Assembly: GCF_001269925.1 (NCBI RefSeq)
Contig: NZ_LHVO01000035.1
Location: forward strand, 1 to 64,000
Source: Pseudomonas sp. MIACH
GTDB lineage: Bacteria > Pseudomonadota > Gammaproteobacteria > Pseudomonadales > Pseudomonadaceae
Direction: 5' to 3'
Length of the DNA: 64,000 nucleotides
Part shown: in pieces, positions 9,008 to 19,992 of the stretch
Position numbering within the stretch: the stretch's first letter is position 1
Layout: every line of letters starts with the position of its first letter
Program-made: the position numbers and the translations under genes
The notes under the pieces: model-generated
Told to the model about the DNA's origin: nothing
Seen by the model: the letters and a program-made list of their open reading frames with translations, nothing else
Databases searched by the model: none

Positions 9008-9049
9008 CCCTATTGGTAAGACGCGACATTTAATTATAAGATCGCGCCT
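9008..9049 (-). promoter_or_regulatory. ArgR operator upstream of argF (two direct half-sites)
   Basis: On the minus strand a half-site beginning AGGCGC at 9049 (four of six matches, AA in place) is followed exactly 21 bp later, at 9028, by TGTCGC-N8-AA, a full match to the Pseudomonas ArgR half-site. The operator overlaps a candidate promoter for argF, so ArgR binding would exclude RNA polymerase. Confidence 0.75.
9013..9040 (+). promoter_or_regulatory. Candidate sigma-70 promoter of argF inside the ArgR operator
   Basis: TTGGTA at 9013-9018 and TATAAG at 9035-9040 are separated by 16 bp. They match four and five of six consensus positions. The pair is fully inside the ArgR operator. The predicted leader to argF is about 105 nt. 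Confidence 0.5.
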
Positions 9050-9151
9050 TCCCCTATTTCGTCGCCCCGTGCGGCTTTCGCCGCAGGTCTCGCCCGTTGT
9101 CACAATAAACAAGGCTTTGAGTATCTGCGGTCTGTTGCAAAAAGGTAGTTA

Positions 9152-10075
9152 ATGATGAGCGCAAGGCACTTTCTCTCCCTGATGGATTGCACGCCCGAAG
9201 AGCTGGTCAGCGTGATCCGTCGAGGCATTGAGCTTAAAGACCTGCGTAACCGCGGCGTACTGTTCGAGCCTTTGAAAAACCGCGTGCTCGGGATGATTTT
9301 CGAGAAGTCGTCGACCCGCACCCGCCTGTCCTTCGAAGCCGGCATGATCCAGTTGGGTGGCCAGGCCATCTTCCTGTCGCCGCGTGACACCCAACTGGGC
9401 CGTGGCGAGCCGATCAGCGATTGCGCCATCGTCATGTCGCGCATGCTCGATGCAGTGATGATCCGCACCTTCGCCCACAGCACCCTGACCGAATTCGCCG
9501 CCAACTCGCGCGTGCCGGTGATCAACGGCCTCTCCGATGACCTGCACCCGTGCCAATTGCTGGCCGACATGCAGACCTTCCTTGAGCACCGTGGCTCGAT
9601 CCAGGGCAAGACCGTGGCCTGGATCGGTGACGGCAACAACATGTGCAACAGCTATATAGAAGCGGCGATTCAGTTCGACTTCCACCTGCGCATTGCCTGC
9701 CCGGACGGCTTCGAACCGGCCGCCGAGTTCCTGGCCAAGGCCGATGGCCGTGTGCAAATCCTGCGCGATCCAAAGGATGCGGTGATCGGCGCGCACCTGG
9801 TCAGCACCGACGTCTGGACCTCCATGGGCCAGGAAGACGAAACGGCCAAGCGCCTCGCCTTGTTCGCGCCGTACCAGGTCACGCGTGAGCTGCTCGACCT
9901 GGCCGCGCCCGATGCGCTGTTCATGCACTGCCTGCCAGCACACCGTGGTGAAGAGATCAGCCTCGACCTGCTCGACGACCCGCGCTCCGTGGCCTGGGAC
10001 CAAGCCGAAAACCGCCTGCACGCGCAAAAAGCCCTGCTCGAATTCCTCGTCGAACCGGCGTACCACCACGCATGA
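9152..10075 (+). CDS. argF: Anabolic ornithine carbamoyltransferase
   Basis: ArgF transfers a carbamoyl group from carbamoyl phosphate to ornithine to give citrulline, the step that supplies ArgG. The carbamoyl phosphate motif SSTRTR lies near residue 54. The ornithine-binding elements [10 protein letters not shown] and MHCLPAHRG are near residues 130 and 260. Two ATG codons lie three bases apart at 9152 and 9155. The AAGG at 9142-9145 is better spaced for the second, which would remove one residue. The length of 306-307 and the upstream ArgR operator favour the anabolic over the catabolic (ArcB) enzyme. The next gene overlaps the argF stop by four bases. Confidence 0.97.
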   Translation: MMSARHFLSLMDCTPEELVSVIRRGIELKDLRNRGVLFEPLKNRVLGMIFEKSSTRTRLSFEAGMIQLGGQAIFLSPRDTQLGRGEPISDCAIVMSRMLDAVMIRTFAHSTLTEFAANSRVPVINGLSDDLHPCQLLADMQTFLEHRGSIQGKTVAWIGDGNNMCNSYIEAAIQFDFHLRIACPDGFEPAAEFLAKADGRVQILRDPKDAVIGAHLVSTDVWTSMGQEDETAKRLALFAPYQVTRELLDLAAPDALFMHCLPAHRGEEISLDLLDDPRSVAWDQAENRLHAQKALLEFLVEPAYHHA

Positions 10076-11181
10076 GCCAGCCATTACTGCTGAGCTTGCG
10101 CGATCTGGCATGCGGCTATCAGGATCAACGTGTGGTGCAGAACCTCAATCTGCACCTCAACGCCGGCGATATCGGTTGCCTGCTCGGCTCTTCGGGCTGC
10201 GGCAAAACCACGACCCTGCGCGCAATTGCCGGATTTGAGCCGGTGCACGAAGGCGAAATCCGCCTCGCGGGCGAAGTGATCTCCAGCGCCGGTTTTACCC
10301 TGGCACCGGAGAAACGTCGCATCGGCATGGTGTTCCAGGACTACGCGCTGTTTCCCCACCTCAGCGTGGCCGACAACATCGCCTTCGGCATTCGCAAACA
10401 CCCGCAAAAAGACCGTGTGGTCGCCGAGTTACTGGAACTGGTCAACCTGAAGAACCTGGGCAAGCGTTTCCCCCACGAGCTGTCAGGCGGCCAGCAGCAA
10501 CGCGTCGCCCTGGCCCGCGCCCTGGCGCCAGAGCCACAACTGCTACTGCTGGACGAACCGTTCTCCAACCTCGACGGCGAACTGCGGCGCAAGCTCAGCC
10601 ACGAGGTGCGCGACATCCTCAAGGCGCGCGGCACCAGTGCAATCCTGGTGACCCATGACCAGGAAGAAGCGTTCGCCGTGAGTGACCATGTGGGCGTTTT
10701 CAAGGAAGGTCGCCTTGAGCAGTGGGACACGCCCTACAACCTCTATCACGAGCCGCAGACCCCGTATGTCGCCAGCTTTATCGGCCAAGGCTATTTCATC
10801 CGCGGCCAATTGAGTTCGCCCGACTCCGTGCATACCGAACTGGGCGACCTGCGCGGTAACCGCGCCTACACCTGGCCTACGGGGGGCGCAGTCGACGTAT
10901 TGCTGCGCCCGGACGACATCGTCTATGCGCCAGACAGCCCATTGACGGCGCGGATCGTCGGCAAGACTTTCCTTGGCGCGTCGACCCTGTACCGCCTGCA
11001 ACTGCCGACCGGCGCGCAGCTGGAGTCGATTTTCCCCAGCCATGCTGACCATCAGGTGGGCGCGGACGTGGGTATTCGCGTGGCCGCTGAGCATTTAGTG
11101 CTGTTCCAGGCTTCAGGCAGCGTCGCGGCGCAGGTGCCTCGATCCGAATCCGGCGTACGGCGCTACAGCCCGGCTGGCTGA
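10072..11181 (+). CDS. ABC transporter ATP-binding protein (FbpC/PotA-like)
   Basis: This 369-residue protein is the ATPase of an import system of the ferric iron, polyamine or sulfate group. Walker A (GSSGCGKTT) is near residue 40, the signature LSGGQQQR near 138, and Walker B ([12 protein letters not shown]) near 158. A switch histidine in VTHDQEEA follows. The C-terminal 120 residues look like the TOBE regulatory domain of this group. It starts inside the argF stop codon, so it is likely cotranscribed and translationally coupled. No permease or binding protein is next to it, so its partners must be encoded elsewhere and the substrate is unknown. Confidence 0.9.
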   Translation: MSQPLLLSLRDLACGYQDQRVVQNLNLHLNAGDIGCLLGSSGCGKTTTLRAIAGFEPVHEGEIRLAGEVISSAGFTLAPEKRRIGMVFQDYALFPHLSVADNIAFGIRKHPQKDRVVAELLELVNLKNLGKRFPHELSGGQQQRVALARALAPEPQLLLLDEPFSNLDGELRRKLSHEVRDILKARGTSAILVTHDQEEAFAVSDHVGVFKEGRLEQWDTPYNLYHEPQTPYVASFIGQGYFIRGQLSSPDSVHTELGDLRGNRAYTWPTGGAVDVLLRPDDIVYAPDSPLTARIVGKTFLGASTLYRLQLPTGAQLESIFPSHADHQVGADVGIRVAAEHLVLFQASGSVAAQVPRSESGVRRYSPAG

Positions 11182-11190
11182 GTCAATGAA

Positions 11191-11204
11191 GGGGGCTTGC
11201 CCCC
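11191..11204. repeat. REP singlet (GGGGGCTTGCCCCC class)
   Basis: The arms at 11191-11196 and 11199-11204 form a short perfect palindrome between two convergent genes. It belongs to the common REP class of fluorescent pseudomonads. Confidence 0.7.
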
Positions 11205-11233
11205 CCCAACATTGGTTCTCCGACAGACCGTGA

Positions 11234-11704
11234 TTAAACCCGGCCAATTTCTGCGAATTTGGCCTGGGTATGTTCCGCCAGCACCGCGGCAGGCAACTCC
11301 ACTTCCAGCCCCCTTCTGCCCGCACTGACAAAAATTGTCGCAAACGGCTGCGCCGTCACGTCGATAAATGTGCGCAAACGCTTCTTCTGCCCCAATGGGC
11401 TGATGCCTCCCAGCAGGTAACCGGTAGAACGCTGCGCCGCCGCCGGGTCAGCCATTTCGACTTTTTTCACCCCGGCCGCGTGGGCAAGGGCTTTGAGATC
11501 CAGACTTCCGACGACCGGCACCACGGCCACCAATAACTCGCCCTTCTCACTGCTGGCCAACAAGGTCTTGAACACCTGTGCCGGGTCGAGGCCCAATTTC
11601 TCTGCGGCCTCCAGGCCATAGGAGGCCGCCTTGGGGTCGTGTTCATAACTGTGGATGCGATGTTCGGCGCGAACTTTTTTCAACAAATCCAGTGCGGGTG
11701 TCAT
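11234..11704 (-). CDS. ybaK: Cys-tRNA(Pro)/Cys-tRNA(Cys) deacylase YbaK
   Basis: YbaK hydrolyses cysteine wrongly attached to tRNA(Pro) and so guards translation fidelity. The 156-residue protein is the normal size for the free-standing editing domain. It carries the region [20 protein letters not shown] and the loop [10 protein letters not shown] near residue 104. The open frame reaches back to 11812, but the ATG at 11704 ([10 protein letters not shown]) is the family start and the upstream extension looks non-coding. The gene is transcribed away from the glycerol cluster and stands alone. Confidence 0.93.
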   Translation of the reverse strand: MTPALDLLKKVRAEHRIHSYEHDPKAASYGLEAAEKLGLDPAQVFKTLLASSEKGELLVAVVPVVGSLDLKALAHAAGVKKVEMADPAAAQRSTGYLLGGISPLGQKKRLRTFIDVTAQPFATIFVSAGRRGLEVELPAAVLAEHTQAKFAEIGRV

Positions 11705-12030
11705 GACGCCTCCGGGCGTGGCAAACAGATGGCCAATTCTAGGCCAAGCCCACACAAAACGCTCTAGTCCGCCCTCCTCGCCAACAATGCTTAACGTAGC
11801 CAGCGTGATCATTCATCAAACCAATAGTTCGAAAGTGACCGACAGTTCACTTTCGACCTTTGACAGCAGTCATTCTTGTCTATATTTTTTCGTTTCCGAA
11901 TACTGTAGGAATACATCTACAGCATTCCAGCAGTAAGCCGCGCCTTGGATGGGGATCCTCGTCACGGTGAAAATCGCGCAACCGCCCGTTGAGGCAGTGC
12001 GCCAGACAAGAACAACAATCGAGGTTTTCC
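11705..12030. other. 326-bp control region between ybaK and glpF
   Basis: This divergent intergenic region holds no gene that I can support. It contains the strong palindrome at 11829-11856, listed separately. It also has an imperfect short palindrome TTCG-TTTC-CGAA at 11889-11900, in an A/T-rich stretch that could be the glpF promoter. Confidence 0.6.
11829..11856. promoter_or_regulatory. Palindromic candidate GlpR operator upstream of glpF
   Basis: Two perfect 10-bp arms, TCGAAAGTGA at 11829-11838 and its inverse at 11847-11856, are separated by 8 bp. This is a strong dyad, and the DeoR-family repressor GlpR is encoded two genes downstream. I infer GlpR binding. The sequence alone does not prove it. 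Confidence 0.5.
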
Positions 12031-14467
<2,437 letters not shown>

Positions 14468-14562
14468 GCCACGCGCCGGACCCATATTGGGTTGTAACTG
14501 GTAGGGAGCAGATTCCTGCGTCATCATGGGCCACTTTTGTATGGCAGCCCAAAGGACGCCCC

Positions 14563-15318
14563 ATGAATCTGCCTCCCCGCCAACAACAAATCCTCGAACT
14601 GGTCCGCGAACGCGGCTACGTCAGTATCGAGGAGATGGCGCAGTTGTTCGTTGTCACCCCGCAAACCATCCGCCGCGATATCAATCAACTGGCGGACGCC
14701 AATCTGTTGCGCCGCTACCACGGCGGCGCAGCCTATGACTCCAGTGTCGAGAACACCGCCTACGCCATGCGTGCCGACCAGATGCGCGACGAGAAACAGC
14801 GCATCGGCGAAGCCATTGCGGCACAAATTCCCGATCACGCCTCGTTGTTCATCAATATCGGTACCACTACCGAGTCCATTGCCCGTGCGCTGCTCAATCA
14901 CAATCACCTGAAAATCATCACCAATAACCTCAACGTCGCCACCATGCTTAGCGCAAAGGACGACTTCGATGTATTGCTGACCGGCGGCAATGTGCGCCGT
15001 GACGGCGGTGTGGTGGGTCAGGCCAGTGTCGATTTCATCAACCAGTTCAAGGTCGACTTCGCGCTGGTGGGTATCAGCGGCATCGACGAGGACGGCAGCC
15101 TGCTCGACTTCGACTACCAGGAAGTCCGGGTTTCCCAGGCGATCATCGCCAATGCGCGCCAGGTGATCCTGGCGGCGGACTCGAGCAAATTCGGGCGCAA
15201 TGCCATGATTCGCCTGGGACCGATCAGCCTGGTGGACTGCCTGGTGACGGATCAGGAGCCGGTGCCCGCCTTGGTGCAGTTGTTGAATCAGCACAAGGTT
15301 CGCCTGGAAGTCGTATAG
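14563..15318 (+). CDS. glpR: Glycerol-3-phosphate regulon repressor (DeoR family)
   Basis: GlpR represses the glp genes and is released by glycerol-3-phosphate. The 251-residue protein has an N-terminal DeoR helix-turn-helix (residues 1-57, with [11 protein letters not shown] and [13 protein letters not shown]). A C-terminal sugar-phosphate-binding domain follows, with the family motifs [11 protein letters not shown] and [15 protein letters not shown] take the ATG at 14563, which gives the usual DeoR start [10 protein letters not shown]. The open frame beginning at 14440 overlaps glpK and adds unrelated residues. Candidate operators lie before glpF and glpD. Confidence 0.96.
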   Translation: MNLPPRQQQILELVRERGYVSIEEMAQLFVVTPQTIRRDINQLADANLLRRYHGGAAYDSSVENTAYAMRADQMRDEKQRIGEAIAAQIPDHASLFINIGTTTESIARALLNHNHLKIITNNLNVATMLSAKDDFDVLLTGGNVRRDGGVVGQASVDFINQFKVDFALVGISGIDEDGSLLDFDYQEVRVSQAIIANARQVILAADSSKFGRNAMIRLGPISLVDCLVTDQEPVPALVQLLNQHKVRLEVV

Positions 15319-15354
15319 CGTCAGCGCTGACGCCATCGGGGGCTTGCCCCCGAT
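15318..15354. repeat. Palindrome plus REP singlet after glpR
   Basis: A 16-bp perfect palindrome at 15318-15333, starting at the last base of the glpR stop codon, is followed at once by a REP singlet with 9-bp arms at 15335-15343 and 15346-15354. The pair may form the glpR transcript end. Confidence 0.7.
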
Positions 15355-15425
15355 GACGATCTATCTGACAGGCCATTTCTTACGCCTGCCTCGGTTTCAT
15401 GTTCACAAATTTTCCTTTTCCCGCC

Positions 15426-15450
15426 CTTCGATGAGTTTTTTCAATCGAAG
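15426..15450. promoter_or_regulatory. Inverted repeat upstream of glpD
   Basis: The 7-bp arms CTTCGAT at 15426-15432 and ATCGAAG at 15444-15450 are separated by 11 bp. Its position before glpD suggests a regulator site, possibly GlpR. No T run follows, so a terminator is less likely. Confidence 0.35.
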
Positions 15451-15494
15451 TCGGGTGGCTGTGCCCGCGTTTATCAGCTACCATTTTCGCAAAT

Positions 15495-15523
15495 GAACAT
15501 TAATGTTCGAATTCCAATACGAA
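15495..15523. promoter_or_regulatory. Overlapping palindromes immediately upstream of glpD, candidate GlpR operator
   Basis: A 14-bp perfect palindrome, GAACATTAATGTTC at 15495-15508, contains the ATGTTC core of the E. coli GlpR half-site. It overlaps a second dyad, TTCG at 15506-15509 and CGAA at 15520-15523. Both lie 20-50 bp before the glpD start. Confidence 0.5.
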
Positions 15524-15543
15524 AAAGATCCCGAGGCCAGCCG

Positions 15544-17082
15544 ATGAACCCTTCTACCTTGCCTGCTCCACCGCTTGCCGAAGTCTATGACGTTGCCGTA
15601 ATCGGTGGCGGGATCAATGGCGTCGGGATTGCAGCAGACGCAGCCGGGCGCGGTTTGTCGGTATTCCTTTGCGAAAAGGATGACTTGGCCAGCCACACCT
15701 CCTCCGCCAGCAGCAAGCTGATCCACGGCGGCCTGCGCTACCTCGAACATTACGAATTCCGCCTGGTGCGCGAAGCCCTGGCCGAACGTGAAGTACTGCT
15801 GGCCAAGGCCCCGCACATCGTCAAGCAGATGCGCTTCGTATTGCCCCACCGCCCGCACCTGCGCCCGGCATGGATGATCCGCGCCGGCCTGTTCCTGTAT
15901 GACCACCTGGGCAAGCGCGAGAAACTCGCCGGCTCCAAGAGCCTCAAGTTCGGTCCCGACAGCCCGCTGAAAAGCGAAATCACCAAAGGCTTCGAATACT
16001 CCGACTGCTGGGTCGACGACGCCCGCCTGGTAGTACTCAACGCCATGGCCGCCCGTGAAAAAGGCGCGCATATCCACACCCAGACCCGCTGCATCAGCGC
16101 CCATCGCAGCAACGGCATGTGGGACATGAACATGGAACGCGCCGATGGCAGCCTGTTCTCGATCCGCGCCCGTGCGCTGGTGAACGCCGCCGGCCCATGG
16201 GTCGCCAAGTTCATCAAGGACGACCTGAAGCTGGATTCGCCCTACGGCATCCGCCTGATCCAGGGCAGCCACCTGATCGTGCCGAAACTGTATGAAGGCG
16301 CCCACGCGCACATTCTGCAGAACGAAGACCAGCGTATCGTCTTCACCATTCCGTACCTGAACCACCTGACCATCATCGGCACCACCGACCGCGAATACAC
16401 CGGCGACCCGGCGAAAGTGGCGATCACCGAAGGTGAAACCGACTACATGCTCAAGGTCGTCAACGCGCACTTCAAGAAACAGCTGAGCCGCGACGACATC
16501 GTCCACACCTACTCGGGTGTGCGCCCACTGTGCAACGACGAGTCGGACAACCCGTCGGCCATCACCCGCGACTACACCCTGTCGCTGTCCGGTGGCGTGG
16601 GCGAGGCGCCGATTCTGTCGGTGTTCGGCGGCAAGCTGACCACCTATCGCAAGCTCGCCGAATCAGCGATGGCGCAACTGGCGCCGTACTTCACGCAGAT
16701 GCGTCCAAGCTGGACCGCCACCGCCAGCCTGCCCGGTGGCGAGGACATGACCACGCCAGAAGCCCTGGCCGAGGCTATTCGCAGCAAATTCGACTGGTTG
16801 CCGAGCGAGATCGCACGCCGCTGGTCCACCACCTACGGCAGCCGCACCTGGCGCCTGCTGGAGGGCGTGCAATCGCTGGCAGACCTGGGCGATCACCTGG
16901 GTGGCGGCCTGTATACCCGCGAGGTCGACTACCTGTGTGCGCAAGAATGGGTAACCCAACCCCAGGACGTGCTGTGGCGCCGCACCAAACTCGGCCTGTT
17001 CACCACTGCGCAGGAACAGGACAACGTGCAGCGTTACCTGTCCAAGGTTGAGCAGAGCCGCAGCAAGATCGAAGCAGCCTGA
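15544..17082 (+). CDS. glpD: Aerobic glycerol-3-phosphate dehydrogenase
   Basis: GlpD is a peripheral inner-membrane flavoprotein that oxidises glycerol-3-phosphate to dihydroxyacetone phosphate and reduces ubiquinone. The 512-residue protein has the FAD dinucleotide-binding motif VIGGGINGVGIA near residue 20. SSKLIHGGLRYLEH follows near residue 58, and GGKLTTYRKLAE near residue 360. The ATG at 15544 is used because it gives the normal short lead before the FAD motif. The longer frame from 15493 would run through the operator palindromes. It completes the glycerol pathway encoded here and ends at a strong terminator. Confidence 0.97.
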   Translation: MNPSTLPAPPLAEVYDVAVIGGGINGVGIAADAAGRGLSVFLCEKDDLASHTSSASSKLIHGGLRYLEHYEFRLVREALAEREVLLAKAPHIVKQMRFVLPHRPHLRPAWMIRAGLFLYDHLGKREKLAGSKSLKFGPDSPLKSEITKGFEYSDCWVDDARLVVLNAMAAREKGAHIHTQTRCISAHRSNGMWDMNMERADGSLFSIRARALVNAAGPWVAKFIKDDLKLDSPYGIRLIQGSHLIVPKLYEGAHAHILQNEDQRIVFTIPYLNHLTIIGTTDREYTGDPAKVAITEGETDYMLKVVNAHFKKQLSRDDIVHTYSGVRPLCNDESDNPSAITRDYTLSLSGGVGEAPILSVFGGKLTTYRKLAESAMAQLAPYFTQMRPSWTATASLPGGEDMTTPEALAEAIRSKFDWLPSEIARRWSTTYGSRTWRLLEGVQSLADLGDHLGGGLYTREVDYLCAQEWVTQPQDVLWRRTKLGLFTTAQEQDNVQRYLSKVEQSRSKIEAA

Positions 17083-17093
17083 CCCCTCCTTAC

Positions 17094-17190
17094 TGTAGGG
17101 GCGAGCGTGCTCGCAAAAACCTCAGAGCGCCGCGTTTATTCAGAATAAACGCGGCGTTTTTGCATTCTTCGCCAGTAGGCTCGCTCCTAC
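17094..17190. repeat. REP pair (TGTAGGAGCGAGC class) flanking the glpD terminator
   Basis: A REP sequence at 17094-17114 and an inverted, more divergent copy at 17171-17190 face each other. The glpD terminator lies between them. The doublet arrangement is that of REPINs. Confidence 0.75.
17128..17161 (+). terminator. Rho-independent terminator of glpD
   Basis: A long perfect stem has left arm 17128-17141 and right arm 17143-17156, with the loop taken from the innermost pairs. Five T follow. It lies 45 bases after the glpD stop codon. Confidence 0.9.
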
Positions 17191-17205
17191 GCACGTCCTA
17201 CAGCA

Positions 17206-17250
17206 TTCGGTTTTCCGAACGCGATCCCCCAACCTATTCGGTTTGCCGGA
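17206..17250. promoter_or_regulatory. Two AauR boxes upstream of aatJ
   Basis: TTCGGTTTTCCGAA at 17206-17219 matches the published AauR motif TTCGG-N4-CCGAA exactly. TTCGGTTTGCCGGA at 17237-17250 differs at one base. They lie 31 bp apart, start to start, and about 80-120 bp upstream of the sigma-54 promoter, the usual enhancer distance. AauR itself is encoded downstream at 22780-24117. Confidence 0.8.
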
Positions 17251-17326
17251 TCAAACCGGCAAATATGCGCTGTAACACAAAGTTAATTTTCATATAAATC
17301 ATATAGTTAACCTTTTACTCAGGGTC

Positions 17327-17342
17327 TGGCACGACTCATGCT
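17327..17342 (+). promoter_or_regulatory. Sigma-54 promoter of aatJQMP
   Basis: TGGCACGACTCATGCT has the GG and GC of the -24/-12 elements at the required spacing. Only the first T of TTGC is altered. With the AauR boxes upstream, it explains RpoN-dependent induction of the transporter by acidic amino acids. Confidence 0.8.
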
Positions 17343-17453
17343 CTACACTCTTTGACGATTGCCTGAGGCACCTCAGGAGCCGTCATGGGCATTCGCTGTA
17401 CAAGAGAGCCGTAAGCCGGCTTCATAAAAAAAACAAATGTCGAGGAAGTATTG

Positions 17454-18380
17454 ATGCGCATCGTTCCCCCTATCCTGGGCGCAGCTATCGCTGCTGCTCT
17501 GATCAGCACTCCAGTTTTTGCCGCCGAACTCACCGGCACACTGAAGAAAATCAACGACTCCGGCACCATCACCCTCGCTCACCGCGACAGCTCCATTCCG
17601 TTTTCCTACATCGCGGACGGTTCGGGCAAACCTGTGGGCTACTCCCACGACATTCAGCTGGCCATCGTTGAAGCCCTGAAAAAAGACCTGAACAAGCCCG
17701 ACCTGAAGGCCAAGTACAACCTGGTCACCTCGCAAACTCGTATTCCGTTGATCCAGAACGGCACTGCAGACCTTGAGTGCGGTTCCACCACCAACAACGC
17801 CGAACGCGCCCAGCAGGTCGACTTCACCGTCAATATTTTCGAAATCGGCACCCGTCTGCTGGTCAAGAAAGACAAGGAAGGCAAGCCGTCCTACGCTGAC
17901 TTTGCCGACCTCAAAGGCAAAAACGTCGTGACCACCGCCGGCACCACGTCCGAGCGCATCATCAAGGCGATGAACGCCGACAAGCAGATGGGCATGAACG
18001 TCATCTCCGCCAAAGACCACGGCGAATCCTTCCAGATGCTCGAAAGCGGCCGCGCCGTCGCCTTCATGATGGACGACGCCCTGCTGGCCGGTGAAGAAGC
18101 CAAGGCCAAGAAGCCGGACGACTGGGTCATCACCGGTACTCCGCAATCCTTCGAAGCCTACGCGTGCATGGTTCGTAAAGACGACCCAGCGTTCAAGAAA
18201 GCTGTAGATGACGCTATCGTCGGCCTGTACAAATCCGGCGAGATCAACAAGATCTACAGCAAGTGGTTCGAAAGCCCGATCCCACCGAAAGGCCTGAACC
18301 TGAACTTCCCGATGAGTGAAAAGGTCAAGGCTCTGATCGCCACTCCGAGCGATAAGCCAGCGCCTGAAGTAAAAATCTGA
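17454..18380 (+). CDS. aatJ: Acidic amino acid ABC transporter, periplasmic binding protein AatJ/GltI
   Basis: This periplasmic protein binds glutamate and aspartate and delivers them to the AatQM permease. The 308-residue product has a cleavable signal peptide of about 23 residues ending in VFA. A family 3 solute-binding fold follows, with the elements LAHRDSSIPFSYI and VGYSHDIQLAI. I choose the ATG at 17454, where a GAGGA ribosome-binding site stands seven bases upstream. A TTG one codon earlier is also in frame. The gene is driven by the sigma-54 promoter and AauR boxes. It is separated from the permease genes by 194 bp containing a stable hairpin, a common way to make more binding protein than permease. 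Confidence 0.95.
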   Translation: MRIVPPILGAAIAAALISTPVFAAELTGTLKKINDSGTITLAHRDSSIPFSYIADGSGKPVGYSHDIQLAIVEALKKDLNKPDLKAKYNLVTSQTRIPLIQNGTADLECGSTTNNAERAQQVDFTVNIFEIGTRLLVKKDKEGKPSYADFADLKGKNVVTTAGTTSERIIKAMNADKQMGMNVISAKDHGESFQMLESGRAVAFMMDDALLAGEEAKAKKPDDWVITGTPQSFEAYACMVRKDDPAFKKAVDDAIVGLYKSGEINKIYSKWFESPIPPKGLNLNFPMSEKVKALIATPSDKPAPEVKI

Positions 18381-18399
18381 CACTGATCTAACCTTATCT

Positions 18400-18425
18400 C
18401 CTGGGGGAGCCAACCCTCCCCCAGG
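18400..18425 (+). promoter_or_regulatory. Intercistronic hairpin between aatJ and aatQ
   Basis: Two perfect 10-bp arms at 18400-18409 and 18416-18425 enclose a 6-nt loop. No T run follows. I read it as an mRNA-stabilising or partial-termination structure that favours aatJ over the downstream genes. Confidence 0.65.
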
Positions 18426-18574
18426 CGTCTGTTACTACCTGCTGGCTATACCTTGGAACACTCGACCTGGCGGTTTTCGAGCCGATCGTGTGTGCCTGGC
18501 GTTCATCGTCAGGCGGGAATGGACCTTCCCCAAGCGGGTGCTTGTACATCGATCGATTTCGAGGGGAGACCCTA

Positions 18575-19321
18575 ATGAATTACAACTGGGACTGGGGCGT
18601 GTTCTTCAAGTCCACCGGCGTGGGCAGCGAGACTTATCTCGACTGGTACATCGCCGGCCTGGGCTGGACCATCGCCATCGCTGTCGTGGCATGGATTATC
18701 GCCTTGTTGCTGGGCTCCATTCTGGGGGTCATGCGCACTGTGCCAAACCGCCTCGTAGCGGGCATTGCGACCTGCTATGTGGAGCTGTTTCGTAACGTAC
18801 CGCTGCTCGTGCAACTGTTCATCTGGTACTTCCTGATACCCGACCTGCTGCCGCAGAACCTGCAGGACTGGTACAAGCAAGACCTGAACCCGACCACCTC
18901 GGCCTACCTGAGCGTTGTCGTGTGCCTGGGCCTGTTCACCGCCGCCCGTGTCTGCGAGCAAGTGCGTACCGGCATCCAGGCGCTGCCACGCGGCCAGGAA
19001 TCCGCCGCGCGGGCCATGGGCTTCAAGCTGCCGCAGATCTACTGGAACGTGCTGCTGCCCCAGGCCTACCGGATCATTATTCCGCCGCTTACCTCGGAAT
19101 TTCTCAACGTCTTCAAGAACTCCTCCGTGGCGTCCTTGATCGGCCTGATGGAATTGCTGGCGCAAACCAAGCAGACCGCCGAGTTCTCGGCCAACCTGTT
19201 TGAAGCCTTCACCCTGGCAACGCTGATCTACTTCACGCTGAACATGAGCCTGATGCTGCTGATGCGCGTGGTCGAGAAGAAAGTCGCCGTGCCCGGCCTG
19301 ATCTCCGTGGGGGGTAAATAA
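18575..19321 (+). CDS. aatQ: Acidic amino acid ABC transporter permease AatQ/GltJ
   Basis: This is one of the two inner-membrane permease subunits for glutamate and aspartate. The 248-residue protein has about five membrane segments and the conserved cytoplasmic loop ALPRGQESAARAMGF that docks the ATPase. I start at the ATG at 18575 (MNYNWDWGVF), after a GAGGGGAG ribosome-binding site. The upstream extension to 18488 is not membrane-like. Its stop codon overlaps the start of aatM by one base, so the permease subunits are made together. Confidence 0.95.
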   Translation: MNYNWDWGVFFKSTGVGSETYLDWYIAGLGWTIAIAVVAWIIALLLGSILGVMRTVPNRLVAGIATCYVELFRNVPLLVQLFIWYFLIPDLLPQNLQDWYKQDLNPTTSAYLSVVVCLGLFTAARVCEQVRTGIQALPRGQESAARAMGFKLPQIYWNVLLPQAYRIIIPPLTSEFLNVFKNSSVASLIGLMELLAQTKQTAEFSANLFEAFTLATLIYFTLNMSLMLLMRVVEKKVAVPGLISVGGK

Positions 19322-19992
19322 TGGAACTTGATTTCAGCGGCATCATCCCCGCGATCCCAGGCCTGTGGAACGGCATGCTCATGACCCTGCAGTTGATGGT
19401 CATGGGTGTGATCGGCGGTATCGCCCTGGGCACCGTCCTCGCGCTGATGCGCCTGTCGTCCAGCAAACTGCTGTCGCGCGTGGCCGGCGCCTATGTGAAC
19501 TACTTCCGCTCGATCCCATTGCTGCTGGTAATCACCTGGTTCTACCTGGCGGTGCCGTTCGTATTGCGCTGGATCACCGGCGAAGACACGCCGATCGGTG
19601 CGTTCACCTCGTGCGTCGTGGCCTTCATGATGTTCGAAGCCGCGTACTTCTGTGAGATCGTGCGGGCCGGCGTGCAGTCGATCCCCAAGGGTCAGATGGC
19701 CGCCGCACAAGCGATGGGCATGACCTACGGCCAGACCATGCGCCTGATCATCCTGCCCCAGGCGTTCCGCAAGATGACCCCGTTGCTGCTGCAACAGTCG
19801 ATCATCCTGTTCCAGGACACCTCGCTGGTCTACACCGTGGGCCTGGTGGACTTCCTCAACTCCGCCCGCTCCAACGGCGACATCATTGGCCGCTCCAATG
19901 AGTTCCTGATCTTCGCCGGTGTCGTCTACTTCATCATCAGCTTTTCCGCCTCGCTGCTGGTCAAGCGTCTGCAAAAAAGGTTTGCCGTATGA
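19321..19992 (+). CDS. aatM: Acidic amino acid ABC transporter permease AatM/GltK
   Basis: This is the second permease subunit, 223 residues, with the docking loop [18 protein letters not shown] near residue 120 and five predicted membrane helices. It overlaps aatQ by one base and aatP by four bases. It therefore belongs to the same translationally coupled operon and pairs with AatQ in the membrane. Confidence 0.95.
   Translation: MELDFSGIIPAIPGLWNGMLMTLQLMVMGVIGGIALGTVLALMRLSSSKLLSRVAGAYVNYFRSIPLLLVITWFYLAVPFVLRWITGEDTPIGAFTSCVVAFMMFEAAYFCEIVRAGVQSIPKGQMAAAQAMGMTYGQTMRLIILPQAFRKMTPLLLQQSIILFQDTSLVYTVGLVDFLNSARSNGDIIGRSNEFLIFAGVVYFIISFSASLLVKRLQKRFAV

Larger units (their letters stand above)
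8723..9151. other. 429-bp intergenic region carrying the argF control region
   Basis: Between the divergent oxidoreductase gene and argF there is no convincing gene. The small frames at 8832-9152 and 8843-9112 have no recognisable content. The right half holds the argF promoter and ArgR operator. In the left part, 8723-9000, I see no repeat or regulatory motif that I can name. Confidence 0.6.
17083..17453. other. 371-bp intergenic region: REP pair, terminator and aat control region
   Basis: The left half holds two REP sequences flanking the glpD terminator. The right half holds two AauR boxes and a sigma-54 promoter for the amino acid transporter. Each is listed separately. No gene is visible here. 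Confidence 0.8.

Noticed and set aside
8843..9112. 89-codon minus-strand frame upstream of argF
   Set aside because: It covers the ArgR operator and promoter. No family resemblance or ribosome-binding site was seen.
17451..17453. TTG as the start of aatJ
   Set aside because: The ATG three bases later has better spacing to the GAGGA ribosome-binding site and is the usual start.
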